Positions 55,781 through 63,905 of a stretch of DNA of 64,000 nucleotides are shown here, one piece after another. Location: assembly GCA_001586195.1 (NCBI GenBank), contig CP014609.1, positions 594,001 through 658,000 on the forward strand, in the 5' to 3' direction. Source of the DNA: Solibacillus silvestris. GTDB lineage: Bacteria; Bacillota; Bacilli; Bacillales_A; Planococcaceae. The notes beneath the pieces were generated by a model. The model worked only from the letters and a program-made list of their open reading frames with translations. It did not search any database and was not told the origin of the DNA. Each line of letters opens with the position of its first letter. Within the stretch, counting starts at the first letter, position 1. The position numbers and the translations under genes were made by a program.

Positions 55781-56830
55781 ATGGGGAATAAAGGAAAAAT
55801 AGCATTCGGCCTGTTTTTAGTTATATTAATGGGTTTGTCTTTTTATAGGTTGGATTATTATATTACAAAACCGGGTGGTACATATAATGTAAGCGATTTT
55901 CTGGCGATTCAGAATGGGGATCCGGACGATGAAGGTTCTTTTTATATGACGACCGTTGCAATGGGGCAGGCAACCCCGTTAACTTATGCGATGGCAGCTG
56001 TCGCGGATTATTATGATATTGTAAAATTAACAGATGTGCGACAAGAAGAAGAGGATGACGAAGAATATAATGTTCGTCAATTGAAATATATGACGGACTC
56101 CCAGTTTAATGCAACGTATGTAGCGTTCAATCGAGCGGGGCTTGATTATCAGGTGACATACAAAGGACTTTATGTATTGAATGTTCTTGCAGAAGGTGCT
56201 GCTGACGGGCATCTAAAACCGGGAGATGAGATTGTGGAAGTGGATAATGAGCGTATTGATAGTTTGGAAACGTTCGTTACCATCATTACACCGAAAGTAA
56301 AGGGAGATAAAATTAATCTAGTTGTAAAACGGGATGGAAAGCTCATTGACGAAACGCTGGAGATTAAAGAAATACCAGGCTCTGAAGGGCGTTTTGGCAT
56401 AGGTATCACCTATTCCGAAAGTAAATCAATCAAAACCGATCCAAAAGTGACTGTGAAAACAGAAGATATTGGCGGACCGTCTGCCGGGTTAATGTTTACA
56501 TTAGAGCTGTTAAATCAGCTAATCGATGAAGATCTGACAAAAGGCTATGAAATTGCAGGTACCGGTGAAATGCTGGAGGATGGAACGGTAGGCCGAATTG
56601 GCGGTATTGAGAAAAAGGTTGTTTCTGCTGATAAAGAAGGTGTTGATATTTTCTTTGCCCCTGATGATGAAATAACAAAAGAAATGCTTGAGTATAACCC
56701 AAGCATTACTTCAAATTATGAGGTGGCAGCTCAAACAGCAAAAGCCATTAATTCTGACATAAAAGTTATTCCTGTCAAAACAATTGATGATGCCTTAAAT
56801 TATTTAGATCAACTACAACCGAAAAATTAA
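55781..56830 (+). CDS. ylbL: Secreted/membrane Lon-like PDZ protease YlbL
   Basis: A 349-aa protein with a signal anchor (residues 6-22), a PDZ domain (about 120-205; GLYVLNVLAEGAADGHLKPG) and a Lon-type Ser/Lys protease domain. The catalytic Ser is in DIGGPSAGLMFTLE (about residue 232) and the Lys in GRIGGIEKKVVSA (about 275). In B. subtilis YlbL degrades the cell-division inhibitor YneA together with CtpA after DNA damage. TAGAGGAG precedes ATG 55781. Its end overlaps the end of tmcAL by four bases, convergent. Confidence 0.92.
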   Translation: MGNKGKIAFGLFLVILMGLSFYRLDYYITKPGGTYNVSDFLAIQNGDPDDEGSFYMTTVAMGQATPLTYAMAAVADYYDIVKLTDVRQEEEDDEEYNVRQLKYMTDSQFNATYVAFNRAGLDYQVTYKGLYVLNVLAEGAADGHLKPGDEIVEVDNERIDSLETFVTIITPKVKGDKINLVVKRDGKLIDETLEIKEIPGSEGRFGIGITYSESKSIKTDPKVTVKTEDIGGPSAGLMFTLELLNQLIDEDLTKGYEIAGTGEMLEDGTVGRIGGIEKKVVSADKEGVDIFFAPDDEITKEMLEYNPSITSNYEVAAQTAKAINSDIKVIPVKTIDDALNYLDQLQPKN

Positions 56831-58035
56831 TAGCGAATAGGCGGAGTTTTATAATCTTCGTCTATTTTTTTATTTGAAAATTGCTGGATGCCTAATTGGT
56901 ACATTTGGGTTGCGTGAAGATCGATGGCCAATATTGGATCACTGACAGCTGCAACTCGGCTGATGAGCGGCAATGAAAGGGACTTTTTAATACGTGAAAT
57001 ATATTGCTGTCCTGCTGATGTCATGCCCAATATCCGTATATATGTAGGGCTGGAATAAGCATGCAGCTGTTCTTTCGTGACTCCGGTATAAATATGTGTC
57101 AACATTCGCTGGAGTCTTGTCCATGTATAACGTTTCGATTTCATCGCATTCATAAATTCCACAAAGTTCGAACTTGATCTTGCATATTTAATAAGCGAGT
57201 TTTCAAGCCCTTCTGATACGTCTGCATACTGTTTCAACTGCTGTGGAGTATGTCTTAAAATAGCATACTGTAAAAGTGGCCAAAAGCTTTCCCAGCTTGC
57301 AAAACGCCCATGTTCTGCCTGCCAGTGACCAAGCTGCTCAATACTTGCTTCGGGTAAATACTGTGTTACCTGTTCAAGCGACTGGCCGCTAAACAATGCC
57401 TGACGAATCCCGGTAGCACTGGCAATTTCACTGTCTGTATCAATTGCATCATGATATCCCGCGGCAATTCGCTGAATGGTAGCAGGTCTCATAACTGTCT
57501 GAAGCTGCTCCATTGCTTCAACATAATGGAAGCCTAATATATTATTTGGTTGCCCTAAATCAATGTATGCATTCGGGGAAAGTTGTTTAAGCTGTTCATA
57601 TGCCGCAAAAAGAGCTTGCGGGTAGCTTTTGCCTTGCTGAATTGTTTCTTTAATGATGGCGTTATAGAGCGTCCGATTGCTTTCAATTAAGTGAAAAGTG
57701 TTTAGAAACGGCGTGATGCTTCCTTGTTCGCTCCCGAATGCCAATGTCGTGCACTGCATTGCTTCCAATAGTTGGACAGCACCAGAAGCAAAACCAGTTG
57801 CCTGAGCGGTACTGAAAATATAAGGAAGTTCAATTACAATGTCAACTTCGCTTGCGAGTGCCATCTTTGTCCGATGCCATTTGTCGACGAGTGCGGGCTC
57901 TCCTCGCTGTAAAAATTGACCGCTCATAACAGCAACTGCAACATCACTGTTCGTTGTGCGCTTTGCTTCATTTACGTGATGCAAATGACCATTGTGAAAC
58001 GGATTATATTCAACAACTATACCGACGGCTTGCAT
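56827..58035 (-). CDS. tmcAL: tRNA(Met) cytidine acetate ligase TmcAL
   Basis: A 402-aa nucleotidyltransferase-fold enzyme, formerly YlbM. MQAVGIVVEYNPFHNGHLHHV-type start (key residues YNPFHNGH, nucleotidyltransferase HxGH) and VAVMSGQFLQRGEPALVDKW follow. It uses acetate and ATP to make N4-acetylcytidine at the tRNA-Met wobble position. ATG 58035 has GTAAGGGGG; the frame continues to 58152 but without a site. Divergent from ylbN, as in B. subtilis. Confidence 0.93.
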   Translation of the reverse strand: MQAVGIVVEYNPFHNGHLHHVNEAKRTTNSDVAVAVMSGQFLQRGEPALVDKWHRTKMALASEVDIVIELPYIFSTAQATGFASGAVQLLEAMQCTTLAFGSEQGSITPFLNTFHLIESNRTLYNAIIKETIQQGKSYPQALFAAYEQLKQLSPNAYIDLGQPNNILGFHYVEAMEQLQTVMRPATIQRIAAGYHDAIDTDSEIASATGIRQALFSGQSLEQVTQYLPEASIEQLGHWQAEHGRFASWESFWPLLQYAILRHTPQQLKQYADVSEGLENSLIKYARSSSNFVEFMNAMKSKRYTWTRLQRMLTHIYTGVTKEQLHAYSSPTYIRILGMTSAGQQYISRIKKSLSLPLISRVAAVSDPILAIDLHATQMYQLGIQQFSNKKIDEDYKTPPIRY

Positions 58036-58161
58036 AAACTTCCCCCTTACGCTAAAATAGTTTTTTGTTCGCATCAATACATTCGAAATGAATGTATCTA
58101 TGCAATATGTTAGAATTAATTTGATTATAAGCACGTTTTGTAATAGTGACAAGAAATTATC

Positions 58162-58190
58162 TTGACATCTTTTTTTATGGGCTATATAAT
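58162..58190 (+). promoter_or_regulatory. Consensus sigma-A promoter of ylbN-rpmF
   Basis: TTGACA (58162-58167), exactly 17 bp, TATAAT (58185-58190): a full consensus match, fitting strong expression of the ribosomal protein operon. Confidence 0.92.
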
Positions 58191-58219
58191 AAACAGTGTT
58201 GTCTCGAGGTGATTAACGA

Positions 58220-58753
58220 ATGAAATGGTCAATTCATCAATTATCAAAGTTTCGAAAAGACGGAATGCCGATTGATACAGTTGTTCAGTTGGATGAAGTA
58301 AAAAATCGTAACACCGATATACGTAACGTTTCACCCGTTCATGTAAAAGGGCTTTGTACTTTTGGTGCATCGCAAATGACTTGTCAATTAACGATTAGCA
58401 CTACGTTGACGCTTCCATGTGCACGCACGTGGGAAGATGTTGAATATCCTGTGAACATTGAAACGGTAGAAGTTTTCAGCTGGACCGATGAAAGAAATCG
58501 CGGGGATGTTGAGAACGAAATCCATTATGTTGATGGTGACGTTGTTGATATGAAACCAGTCCTGGAGGAATTAATTCTTCTGGAAGTACCGATGCAAGTA
58601 TTCAAAGAGAATACCGAAGGACAAGTGCAAGGCGGTAAAGGCTGGGACTATTCAACGGATGAAGATGTAGAAAATGCTAAGGAAGTTGACGAACCAAAAT
58701 TGGATCCAAGACTGGCTGCTTTAGCTAAGTATTTTGATCAAACAGATGAATAA
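58220..58753 (+). CDS. ylbN: DUF177/YceD family protein YlbN
   Basis: A 177-aa acidic protein of the YceD family starting [11 protein letters not shown], with the conserved [19 protein letters not shown] segment and the C-terminal [16 protein letters not shown]. YceD is almost always linked to rpmF and is thought to help 23S rRNA or L32 metabolism, though its exact role is unclear. GAGGTGA precedes ATG 58220. rpmF follows 23 bp downstream. Confidence 0.92.
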   Translation: MKWSIHQLSKFRKDGMPIDTVVQLDEVKNRNTDIRNVSPVHVKGLCTFGASQMTCQLTISTTLTLPCARTWEDVEYPVNIETVEVFSWTDERNRGDVENEIHYVDGDVVDMKPVLEELILLEVPMQVFKENTEGQVQGGKGWDYSTDEDVENAKEVDEPKLDPRLAALAKYFDQTDE

Positions 58754-58776
58754 ATATCTGTAAGGAGGTGCCATCA

Positions 58777-58950
58777 ATGGCTGTACCATTTAGAAGAACT
58801 TCTAAAACTGCAAAAAGAAAGCGTCGTACGCATTTCAAACTATCTGTACCTGGTATGGTAGCTTGCCCAAACTGTGGAGAAGCTAAACTATCTCACCGTG
58901 TTTGCAAAGCTTGCGGACAATACAAAGGTAAAGAAGTAGTAGCGAAATAA
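58777..58950 (+). CDS. rpmF: 50S ribosomal protein L32
   Basis: A 57-aa ribosomal protein with basic N-terminus ([18 protein letters not shown]) and a complete zinc ribbon (CPNCGE then CKACGQ). Four cysteines indicate the zinc-bound (C+) form. ATG 58777 follows AAGGAGGTG; the in-frame upstream ATG 58768 overlaps that site. Codon use is that of a highly expressed gene. Confidence 0.97.
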   Translation: MAVPFRRTSKTAKRKRRTHFKLSVPGMVACPNCGEAKLSHRVCKACGQYKGKEVVAK

Positions 58951-58971
58951 TTCAGTATTTGCGCTATATAA

Positions 58972-59012
58972 AGACTAGTTAAGAGACCATGGCTCTTAAC
59001 TAGTCTTTTTTC
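58972..59012 (+). terminator. Terminator of ylbN-rpmF
   Basis: GACTAGTTAAGAG pairs perfectly with CTCTTAACTAGTC around ACCATGG, followed by six T. Confidence 0.92.
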
Positions 59013-59105
59013 TGTTTTTGCATAGAAACATTGTCAAAACAATAGTGGTCAACTATTATTAGAATAGTTTGATATATTGAAATAATTACTAAAGGGGATG
59101 GGCAA

Positions 59106-59870
59106 ATGGATTACTTAATTCAGAATGAAGACGGGATTCTAACATTTACAATAAATCGCGAGGAAAAACGAAATGCCATAAACTATGCGGTGATGGATGG
59201 ATTAAAGGAAGTTATTACATACATAAAAGAACATAATGATGTGCGCTTTTTAGTTATTACAGGCGCTGGAGAAAAATCATTTTGCTCGGGCGGGGACTTG
59301 TCGGAATTTCATAGTTTGGAAACAGAAGAAGAAGCGTTTGGCATGCTGAGTAAAATGGGGCATATTTTATATGATTTAGCGACATTGCCAGTACCGACAA
59401 TTGCCTTAATAAATGGAGCGGCTGTAGGAGGAGGTTGTGAAATAGCGACGGCTTGCGATTTCCGCCTCATTTCTTCTCATGCAAAAGCCGGCTTTATCCA
59501 AGGGACGCTGGCAATTACATCCGGGTGGGGTGGCGGTACTTATTTATTTGAGCGCGGCCTGCGCCATGATCGTGCATTAAAAATGCTGATCGATGCTAAG
59601 CCGTATGACGCGCAAACATTATATGAAATTGGTTGGGCAATGCGTGTGTATATTGAAGGGACGAAAGAGCAGGCTCTCGCAGATTTTATAGAGCACATGG
59701 CGAAAATCCACCCTTCTGTCCATCAGGCATATAAAGAGATTGAATTACGAAAGTGGCGTGAGCGCAATATGTATGAGCGTGTAATGGAAGAAATAAAACT
59801 ATGCGCAAAACTGTGGGAATCCGAAGCGCACCACACTGCAGTACAGAACTTCCTCGAGAAGAAAAAGTAA
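59106..59870 (+). CDS. Crotonase-family protein, ethylmalonyl-CoA decarboxylase-like
   Basis: A 254-aa crotonase-fold protein. The oxyanion hole is formed by FCSGGDLS (about 62-69) and NGAAVGGGCEIATACDFRL (about 100-118), with the first catalytic Glu kept in GGCE. The second catalytic Glu of true enoyl-CoA hydratases is not seen; the segment reads GFIQGTLAITSGWGGGTYL, resembling the SWGG-T-L segment of ethylmalonyl-CoA decarboxylases. A clean-up role for carboxylated acyl-CoA side products is possible, and the biotin carrier and carboxyltransferase genes lie 0.8 kb downstream. AAAGGGGATG precedes ATG 59106. Confidence 0.75.
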   Translation: MDYLIQNEDGILTFTINREEKRNAINYAVMDGLKEVITYIKEHNDVRFLVITGAGEKSFCSGGDLSEFHSLETEEEAFGMLSKMGHILYDLATLPVPTIALINGAAVGGGCEIATACDFRLISSHAKAGFIQGTLAITSGWGGGTYLFERGLRHDRALKMLIDAKPYDAQTLYEIGWAMRVYIEGTKEQALADFIEHMAKIHPSVHQAYKEIELRKWRERNMYERVMEEIKLCAKLWESEAHHTAVQNFLEKKK

Positions 59871-59910
59871 TTCGTTAACAGACTGCTTAAAGAATAATTT
59901 ATAGGAAGTA

Positions 59911-60010
59911 CGTTGATTGGAGGGGAGGGGAGCAGAGCAGATTCATGCCTCAGTAGCACCGGCAACTGAGCAAAAGGAACAAAAGCCTCAACCCGCAATA
60001 GAAATCAACT
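59911..60010. repeat. Degenerate Bacillales intergenic repeat, copy C
   Basis: The stretch is bounded by GTTGATTGGAG and AGAAATCAAC, matching the inverted ends of the same repeat family as copies A and B. The inside is purine-rich and diverged. It lies in the 245-bp gap between the crotonase gene and ylbO, right before a terminator. Confidence 0.55.
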
Positions 60011-60016
60011 TCCCCT

Positions 60017-60054
60017 AGTTACGATGAAAACTATTTTTATCGTAACTTTTTTTG
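60017..60054 (+). terminator. Terminator after the crotonase gene
   Basis: AGTTACGATGAAAA pairs with TTTTTATCGTAACT and is followed by seven T. Confidence 0.82.
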
Positions 60055-60115
60055 TTTTTAAGTCTATTTTGTTCATCATGGCATATAGTAGTAAAAAATA
60101 TGAGGTGGTGCAACT

Positions 60116-60502
60116 GTGGAGCAAAAAAGAAGGAAAGATCAATGGACAATTGCAGACGATGAAAAGTTAGCTGAAATTGTGATTCAAACAGTTCAAAACG
60201 GACGTACACAACTAGAAGCTTTTGAACAGGCAGCACAGGAGTTAAACCGGACGAAGCAAGCTTGCGGCTTCCGATGGAATAAAACATTGCGAGCACAGTA
60301 TGGACAGGTTTTGAACAGTGTCAGAAAGCGTCCAAAACAATTAATGCGCAGTCACTTAAAGTTGGCGTTATCTAGTTTTGAAGAATTGACTGAAGCCTAT
60401 AATGAACTAGAAATGAAGTATTCGGAATTACAATCAGAGTACGACAAAATTTCGAAGTGGCTACAACAAGGGGTAGCCTTAACGAAGGGAAAACCGAGTT
60501 AA
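60116..60502 (+). CDS. ylbO: RsfA/YlbO (GerR) family sporulation regulator
   Basis: A 128-aa protein with an N-terminal Myb/SANT-like DNA-binding domain (RRKDQWTIADDEKLAEIV, then RTKQACGFRWNKTLR, about residues 5-60) and a C-terminal coiled coil (LTEAYNELEMKYSELQSEY). In B. subtilis YlbO/GerR is a SigE-controlled mother-cell regulator. This copy is shorter than B. subtilis GerR. GTG 60116 follows GAGGTGG. No SigE promoter could be named with confidence. Confidence 0.8.
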   Translation: MEQKRRKDQWTIADDEKLAEIVIQTVQNGRTQLEAFEQAAQELNRTKQACGFRWNKTLRAQYGQVLNSVRKRPKQLMRSHLKLALSSFEELTEAYNELEMKYSELQSEYDKISKWLQQGVALTKGKPS

Positions 60503-60636
60503 AGAAAAACTAGTTATAAATAGAAATAAAATAATTTTTCGAGAAAATAATTGTAATTAATTTTAAGGCTACTTACAATAGAAGTAGAAACAAAGCGCGA
60601 GTAGCGCAAATATCTTCTAACAAGGGGGCCTTTCGC

Positions 60637-60849
60637 ATGGCAGAAGTAAAAGCACAAATGGCAGGGACAGTATTTGAGGTAAGTGTTAAAGAAGGGGATA
60701 GTGTGACAAAAGGGCAGACACTCATCATTTTAGAATCGATGAAAATGGAAATCCCACATGAGGCAGAAACGGATGGGACAGTAGCAAAAATTACTGTTGC
60801 TGAAGGAGATTTTGTTGAAGAGAATGATATTTTAGTAGAATTAGCTTAA
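60637..60849 (+). CDS. Biotin carrier domain protein
   Basis: A 70-aa single-domain biotinyl carrier. The biotin lysine lies in ILESMKMEIPHE (about residue 36) and the flanking folds MAGTVFEVSVKEGDSV and GTVAKITVAEGDFV show the two symmetric halves. It resembles B. subtilis YngHB-type carriers. The carboxyltransferase gene starts 17 bp downstream, so the two form a carboxylase pair. No biotin carboxylase gene is present nearby. AAGGGGGCC precedes ATG 60637. Confidence 0.9.
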   Translation: MAEVKAQMAGTVFEVSVKEGDSVTKGQTLIILESMKMEIPHEAETDGTVAKITVAEGDFVEENDILVELA

Positions 60850-60866
60850 GTGATGGAGGGACGATA

Positions 60867-62405
60867 ATGACACAGCCTACTTATAACGAACACTTACAGC
60901 AAAAAATAGAAAAAATATACGCAGGCGGGCAACCAAAATATCACGAAAAGTTAAAAGAAACGAATAAACTTTTTGTCCGGGATCGCTTGAAGCAATTGTT
61001 TGATGATGGGGTTTATGAGGAAGACGCCCGTTTTGCAAATTATGAGGCCGGAGATTTGCCTGCAGATGGTGTTGTAACAGCTATCGGGCAAGTTGACGGG
61101 CAAACCGTTTGTGTTATGGCTAATGACTCTACAATCAAAGCGGGATCATGGGGTTCGCGCACAGTTGAAAAAATAATCCGTATTCAAGAGACTGCGGAAA
61201 AAATGCAAGTACCAATGCTTTACTTAGTCGATTCTGCAGGGGCACGCATTACAGATCAGCTGGAAATGTTCCCTGGGCGACGCGGGGCAGGCCGTATTTT
61301 CCATAATCAAGTACGTATGAGTGGGATGATTCCTCAAATATGTATTCTATTCGGTCCATCTGCTGCAGGGGGGGCCTATATTCCGGCCTTCTGTGACATT
61401 GTAATTATGGTGGACGGAAATGCTTCAATGTACTTAGGATCACCGAGAATGGCTGAAAAAGTAATCGGTGAAAAGGTTACGCTCGAAGAAATGGGCGGAG
61501 CACGCATGCACTGTACCGTTAGCGGATGTGGGGACGTATTGGCTGAAAACGAAGAACAGGCAATCCTTGAAGCGAGACGCTATATTAGTTATTTCCCTGC
61601 AAACTTTGCGGAATTCCCGCCAATTGATGAAACAAAGGCACCGAAAAGCGGGAGAACGCTGGAAGAGGTTATTCCAGAAAATCAGAATGCACCATTTGAT
61701 ATGTATGAGTGTATCGAACAGCTGATTGATGAAGGCAGCTTCTTTGAAATTAAAAAGCTATTTGCTTCTGAACTGATTACTGGACTTGCCCGCATTGATG
61801 GGCAAGTTTTAGGGATTATTGCCAATCAGCCGAAAGTAAAAGGCGGCGTACTGTTTATCGATTCTGCTGACAAAGCAGCAAAGTTTATTACGCTTTGTGA
61901 TGCGTTCTCCATACCGCTATTATTTTTAGCGGATGTACCGGGCTTTATGATCGGTACAAAAGTGGAAAAGGCGGGCATTATCCGACATGGGGCAAAATTT
62001 ATATCGGCGATGAGCTCGGCAACGGTACCGAAAATTTCGGTTATCGTTCGTAAAGCGTATGGAGCTGGCCTTTATGCGATGTGCGGCCCGGCATTCGAAC
62101 CGGATGCAGTCATTGCATTGCCGACTGCCCAAATTGCGGTAATGGGTCCGGAAGCAGCTGTAAATGCTGTTTATTCAAATAAGATCGAGGCGATTGAAGA
62201 TCCGAAAGAGCGGATTCAATTTGTGAAACAAAAAATCGAGGAATACAAAGAAGAAATCGACTTATATAAACTGGCTTCCGAAATGGTAATTGATGATATT
62301 GTCATGCCAAATCAACTGCGACATACATTAATTCAACGTTTTAATTACTATAATTCGAAACAAATTGCTTTACCATATCGAAAACATCCGGTATATCCAG
62401 TATAA
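60867..62405 (+). CDS. Acyl-CoA carboxyltransferase beta subunit
   Basis: A 512-aa member of the propionyl/methylmalonyl-CoA carboxyltransferase family (PccB, YngE, MmdA). It has both crotonase-like halves. Recognised segments are VYLVDSAGAR-like (LYLVDSAGARITDQ), FGPSAAGGAYIPAFCD, FLADVPGFMIGTKVE and RKAYGAGLYAMCGPAFEPD. It moves carboxyl groups between biotin on the small carrier and an acyl-CoA. Substrate (acetyl-, propionyl- or methylcrotonyl-CoA) cannot be fixed by eye. It follows the carrier gene directly with GGAGGGACG as Shine-Dalgarno. Confidence 0.9.
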   Translation: MTQPTYNEHLQQKIEKIYAGGQPKYHEKLKETNKLFVRDRLKQLFDDGVYEEDARFANYEAGDLPADGVVTAIGQVDGQTVCVMANDSTIKAGSWGSRTVEKIIRIQETAEKMQVPMLYLVDSAGARITDQLEMFPGRRGAGRIFHNQVRMSGMIPQICILFGPSAAGGAYIPAFCDIVIMVDGNASMYLGSPRMAEKVIGEKVTLEEMGGARMHCTVSGCGDVLAENEEQAILEARRYISYFPANFAEFPPIDETKAPKSGRTLEEVIPENQNAPFDMYECIEQLIDEGSFFEIKKLFASELITGLARIDGQVLGIIANQPKVKGGVLFIDSADKAAKFITLCDAFSIPLLFLADVPGFMIGTKVEKAGIIRHGAKFISAMSSATVPKISVIVRKAYGAGLYAMCGPAFEPDAVIALPTAQIAVMGPEAAVNAVYSNKIEAIEDPKERIQFVKQKIEEYKEEIDLYKLASEMVIDDIVMPNQLRHTLIQRFNYYNSKQIALPYRKHPVYPV

Positions 62406-62416
62406 TAAATTTAGCT

Positions 62417-62446
62417 AAAGGTCTGTCTTGAAGGCAGACCTTTTTA
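62417..62446 (+). terminator. Terminator after the carboxyltransferase gene
   Basis: AAAGGTCTGTC pairs with the GGCAGACCTTT arm around CTTGAA, followed by TTTT. Confidence 0.82.
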
Positions 62447-62474
62447 ATTCGAAATAAATTTGAGGTATAATATA

Positions 62475-63368
62475 ATGCGAATTGAAATCATTGGTGCAGG
62501 TGCAGTTGGTTTATTAGTAGCAAGCTATTTTGCTGAAAAGAATATGGATGTGTACATAGTCGGGAAACCTACGGGGGAAACAGTATGCGAGGACATACAG
62601 ATTGAAAGGACGAATGTAAATCAATCTGTTACTTCCGTCAATGTGAAATATATTTCGGCGCTTTCAAATAAAGCGAATCTAATCATTGTAGCTGTAAAAT
62701 ATGGACAACTTCATGAAGTGTATGCAAGTATGGAGCATGTAAAGGATTCTATTCCATTATTATTTTTGCAGAATGGTTTAGCCCATTATGAGGAAGCACT
62801 TGCATTAAGTAAAGCGCATATTGCATTTTGCTCGATTCAATTCGGGGCACTTAAACTTTCGGAGCATCATGTCGCCCATAAAGGGGAAGGTGTGATGAAA
62901 ATTGCGGTAGCAAAAGGAGCTAACGATGAGTTCAGTTTTTTAAACGGGCTTTCATCGGCTGGGCTTCCAATTGTATTCGAACAGGATGCCGAAAAAATGC
63001 TAATGGAGAAAGCACTGCTGAATTGTTTTATCAATCCGTTGACCGCGATTCTGCAAGTGAAAAATGGACAGCTAATTACACAAAGCCATACATTGCAATT
63101 ATTGAAAGATTTATACAACGAACTCATGACGGCATTTCCGCAATTTAAAGAAACATTCCATTTTAATCAGGTCATTGCACTTTGTGAAAAGACAGCGGAA
63201 AATACATCGTCTATGCTGGCTGATCGTCTTGCAAATCGCAAAACCGAGATTGATACAATAGCAGGTGCGATTTTGAAAAAAGCGGAGCAAAATGAGAAAA
63301 AATTGCCTGTTTTACAAACACTTTATTATTTAGTGAAAGCATTTGAAGAGAGCGGTGAACAAATGTGA
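62475..63368 (+). CDS. panE: 2-dehydropantoate 2-reductase
   Basis: A 297-aa NADPH-dependent reductase of pantothenate synthesis. The Rossmann motif is IIGAGAVGLLVA (residues 5-16), and the catalytic Lys/Asn region is EKALLNCFINPLTA (about 173-186). It turns ketopantoate to pantoate, feeding CoA synthesis, to which coaD belongs too. It corresponds to YlbQ of B. subtilis. ATG 62475 has a TTTGAGGT site; TTG 62460 is in frame but precedes it. Its stop overlaps the next start by three bases. Confidence 0.9.
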   Translation: MRIEIIGAGAVGLLVASYFAEKNMDVYIVGKPTGETVCEDIQIERTNVNQSVTSVNVKYISALSNKANLIIVAVKYGQLHEVYASMEHVKDSIPLLFLQNGLAHYEEALALSKAHIAFCSIQFGALKLSEHHVAHKGEGVMKIAVAKGANDEFSFLNGLSSAGLPIVFEQDAEKMLMEKALLNCFINPLTAILQVKNGQLITQSHTLQLLKDLYNELMTAFPQFKETFHFNQVIALCEKTAENTSSMLADRLANRKTEIDTIAGAILKKAEQNEKKLPVLQTLYYLVKAFEESGEQM

Positions 63369-63760
63369 TATTATTTTTTCAATATTTGGTGGCAACAATT
63401 ATTGTATGCCCGATTATTGCTTTTATCACTGTGCTGCTCATATGCCGTAAGCTTCGAATAAAAAAACATAAAGCGATTGGCTTGGCAGCGGATATTACAA
63501 CATTTCTTATGTTTTTTTCGATACCGATTGCGTTACAAGGACTATGGAATATTGGTATATTAATGCCGATGCTAATTGTTGTACTCGTAATCGCGATTGT
63601 TTTTACATATGTTGATTGGCGAACGAAAAAAGAAATTGAAGTAAAGCCATTACTAAAAAAAATTTGGCGCTTTTACTTTTTATTGTTCAGCATCACTTAT
63701 TTTATAATTTGGATTGTTGGAATTACCCATTCAGTTATGATGTTTATGATGGTTGATTAG
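63365..63760 (+). CDS. DUF3397 family membrane protein (YllA-like)
   Basis: A 131-aa protein with four predicted membrane helices (about residues 4-25, 38-60, 62-82, 100-125) and basic loops. It fits DUF3397, found directly upstream of bshC in B. subtilis (yllA). GTG 63365 overlaps the panE stop (GTGA), so translation is coupled. Function unknown. The 145 bp after it carry no terminator that I can see. Confidence 0.8.
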   Translation: MILFFQYLVATIIVCPIIAFITVLLICRKLRIKKHKAIGLAADITTFLMFFSIPIALQGLWNIGILMPMLIVVLVIAIVFTYVDWRTKKEIEVKPLLKKIWRFYFLLFSITYFIIWIVGITHSVMMFMMVD

Positions 63761-63905
63761 GTGGCTAAACTTTTCTTTTACTGTAAACTAGTATCCGGGA
63801 AAACATTAAGCTTTCAAGGCGGAAAATTAATACCCGTTAATGTGGGATAAAACAGTGATTAAGGTAATTTCAAAATTGAGTAAAGAGAAGTAGAGGAGAA
63901 TTTTC

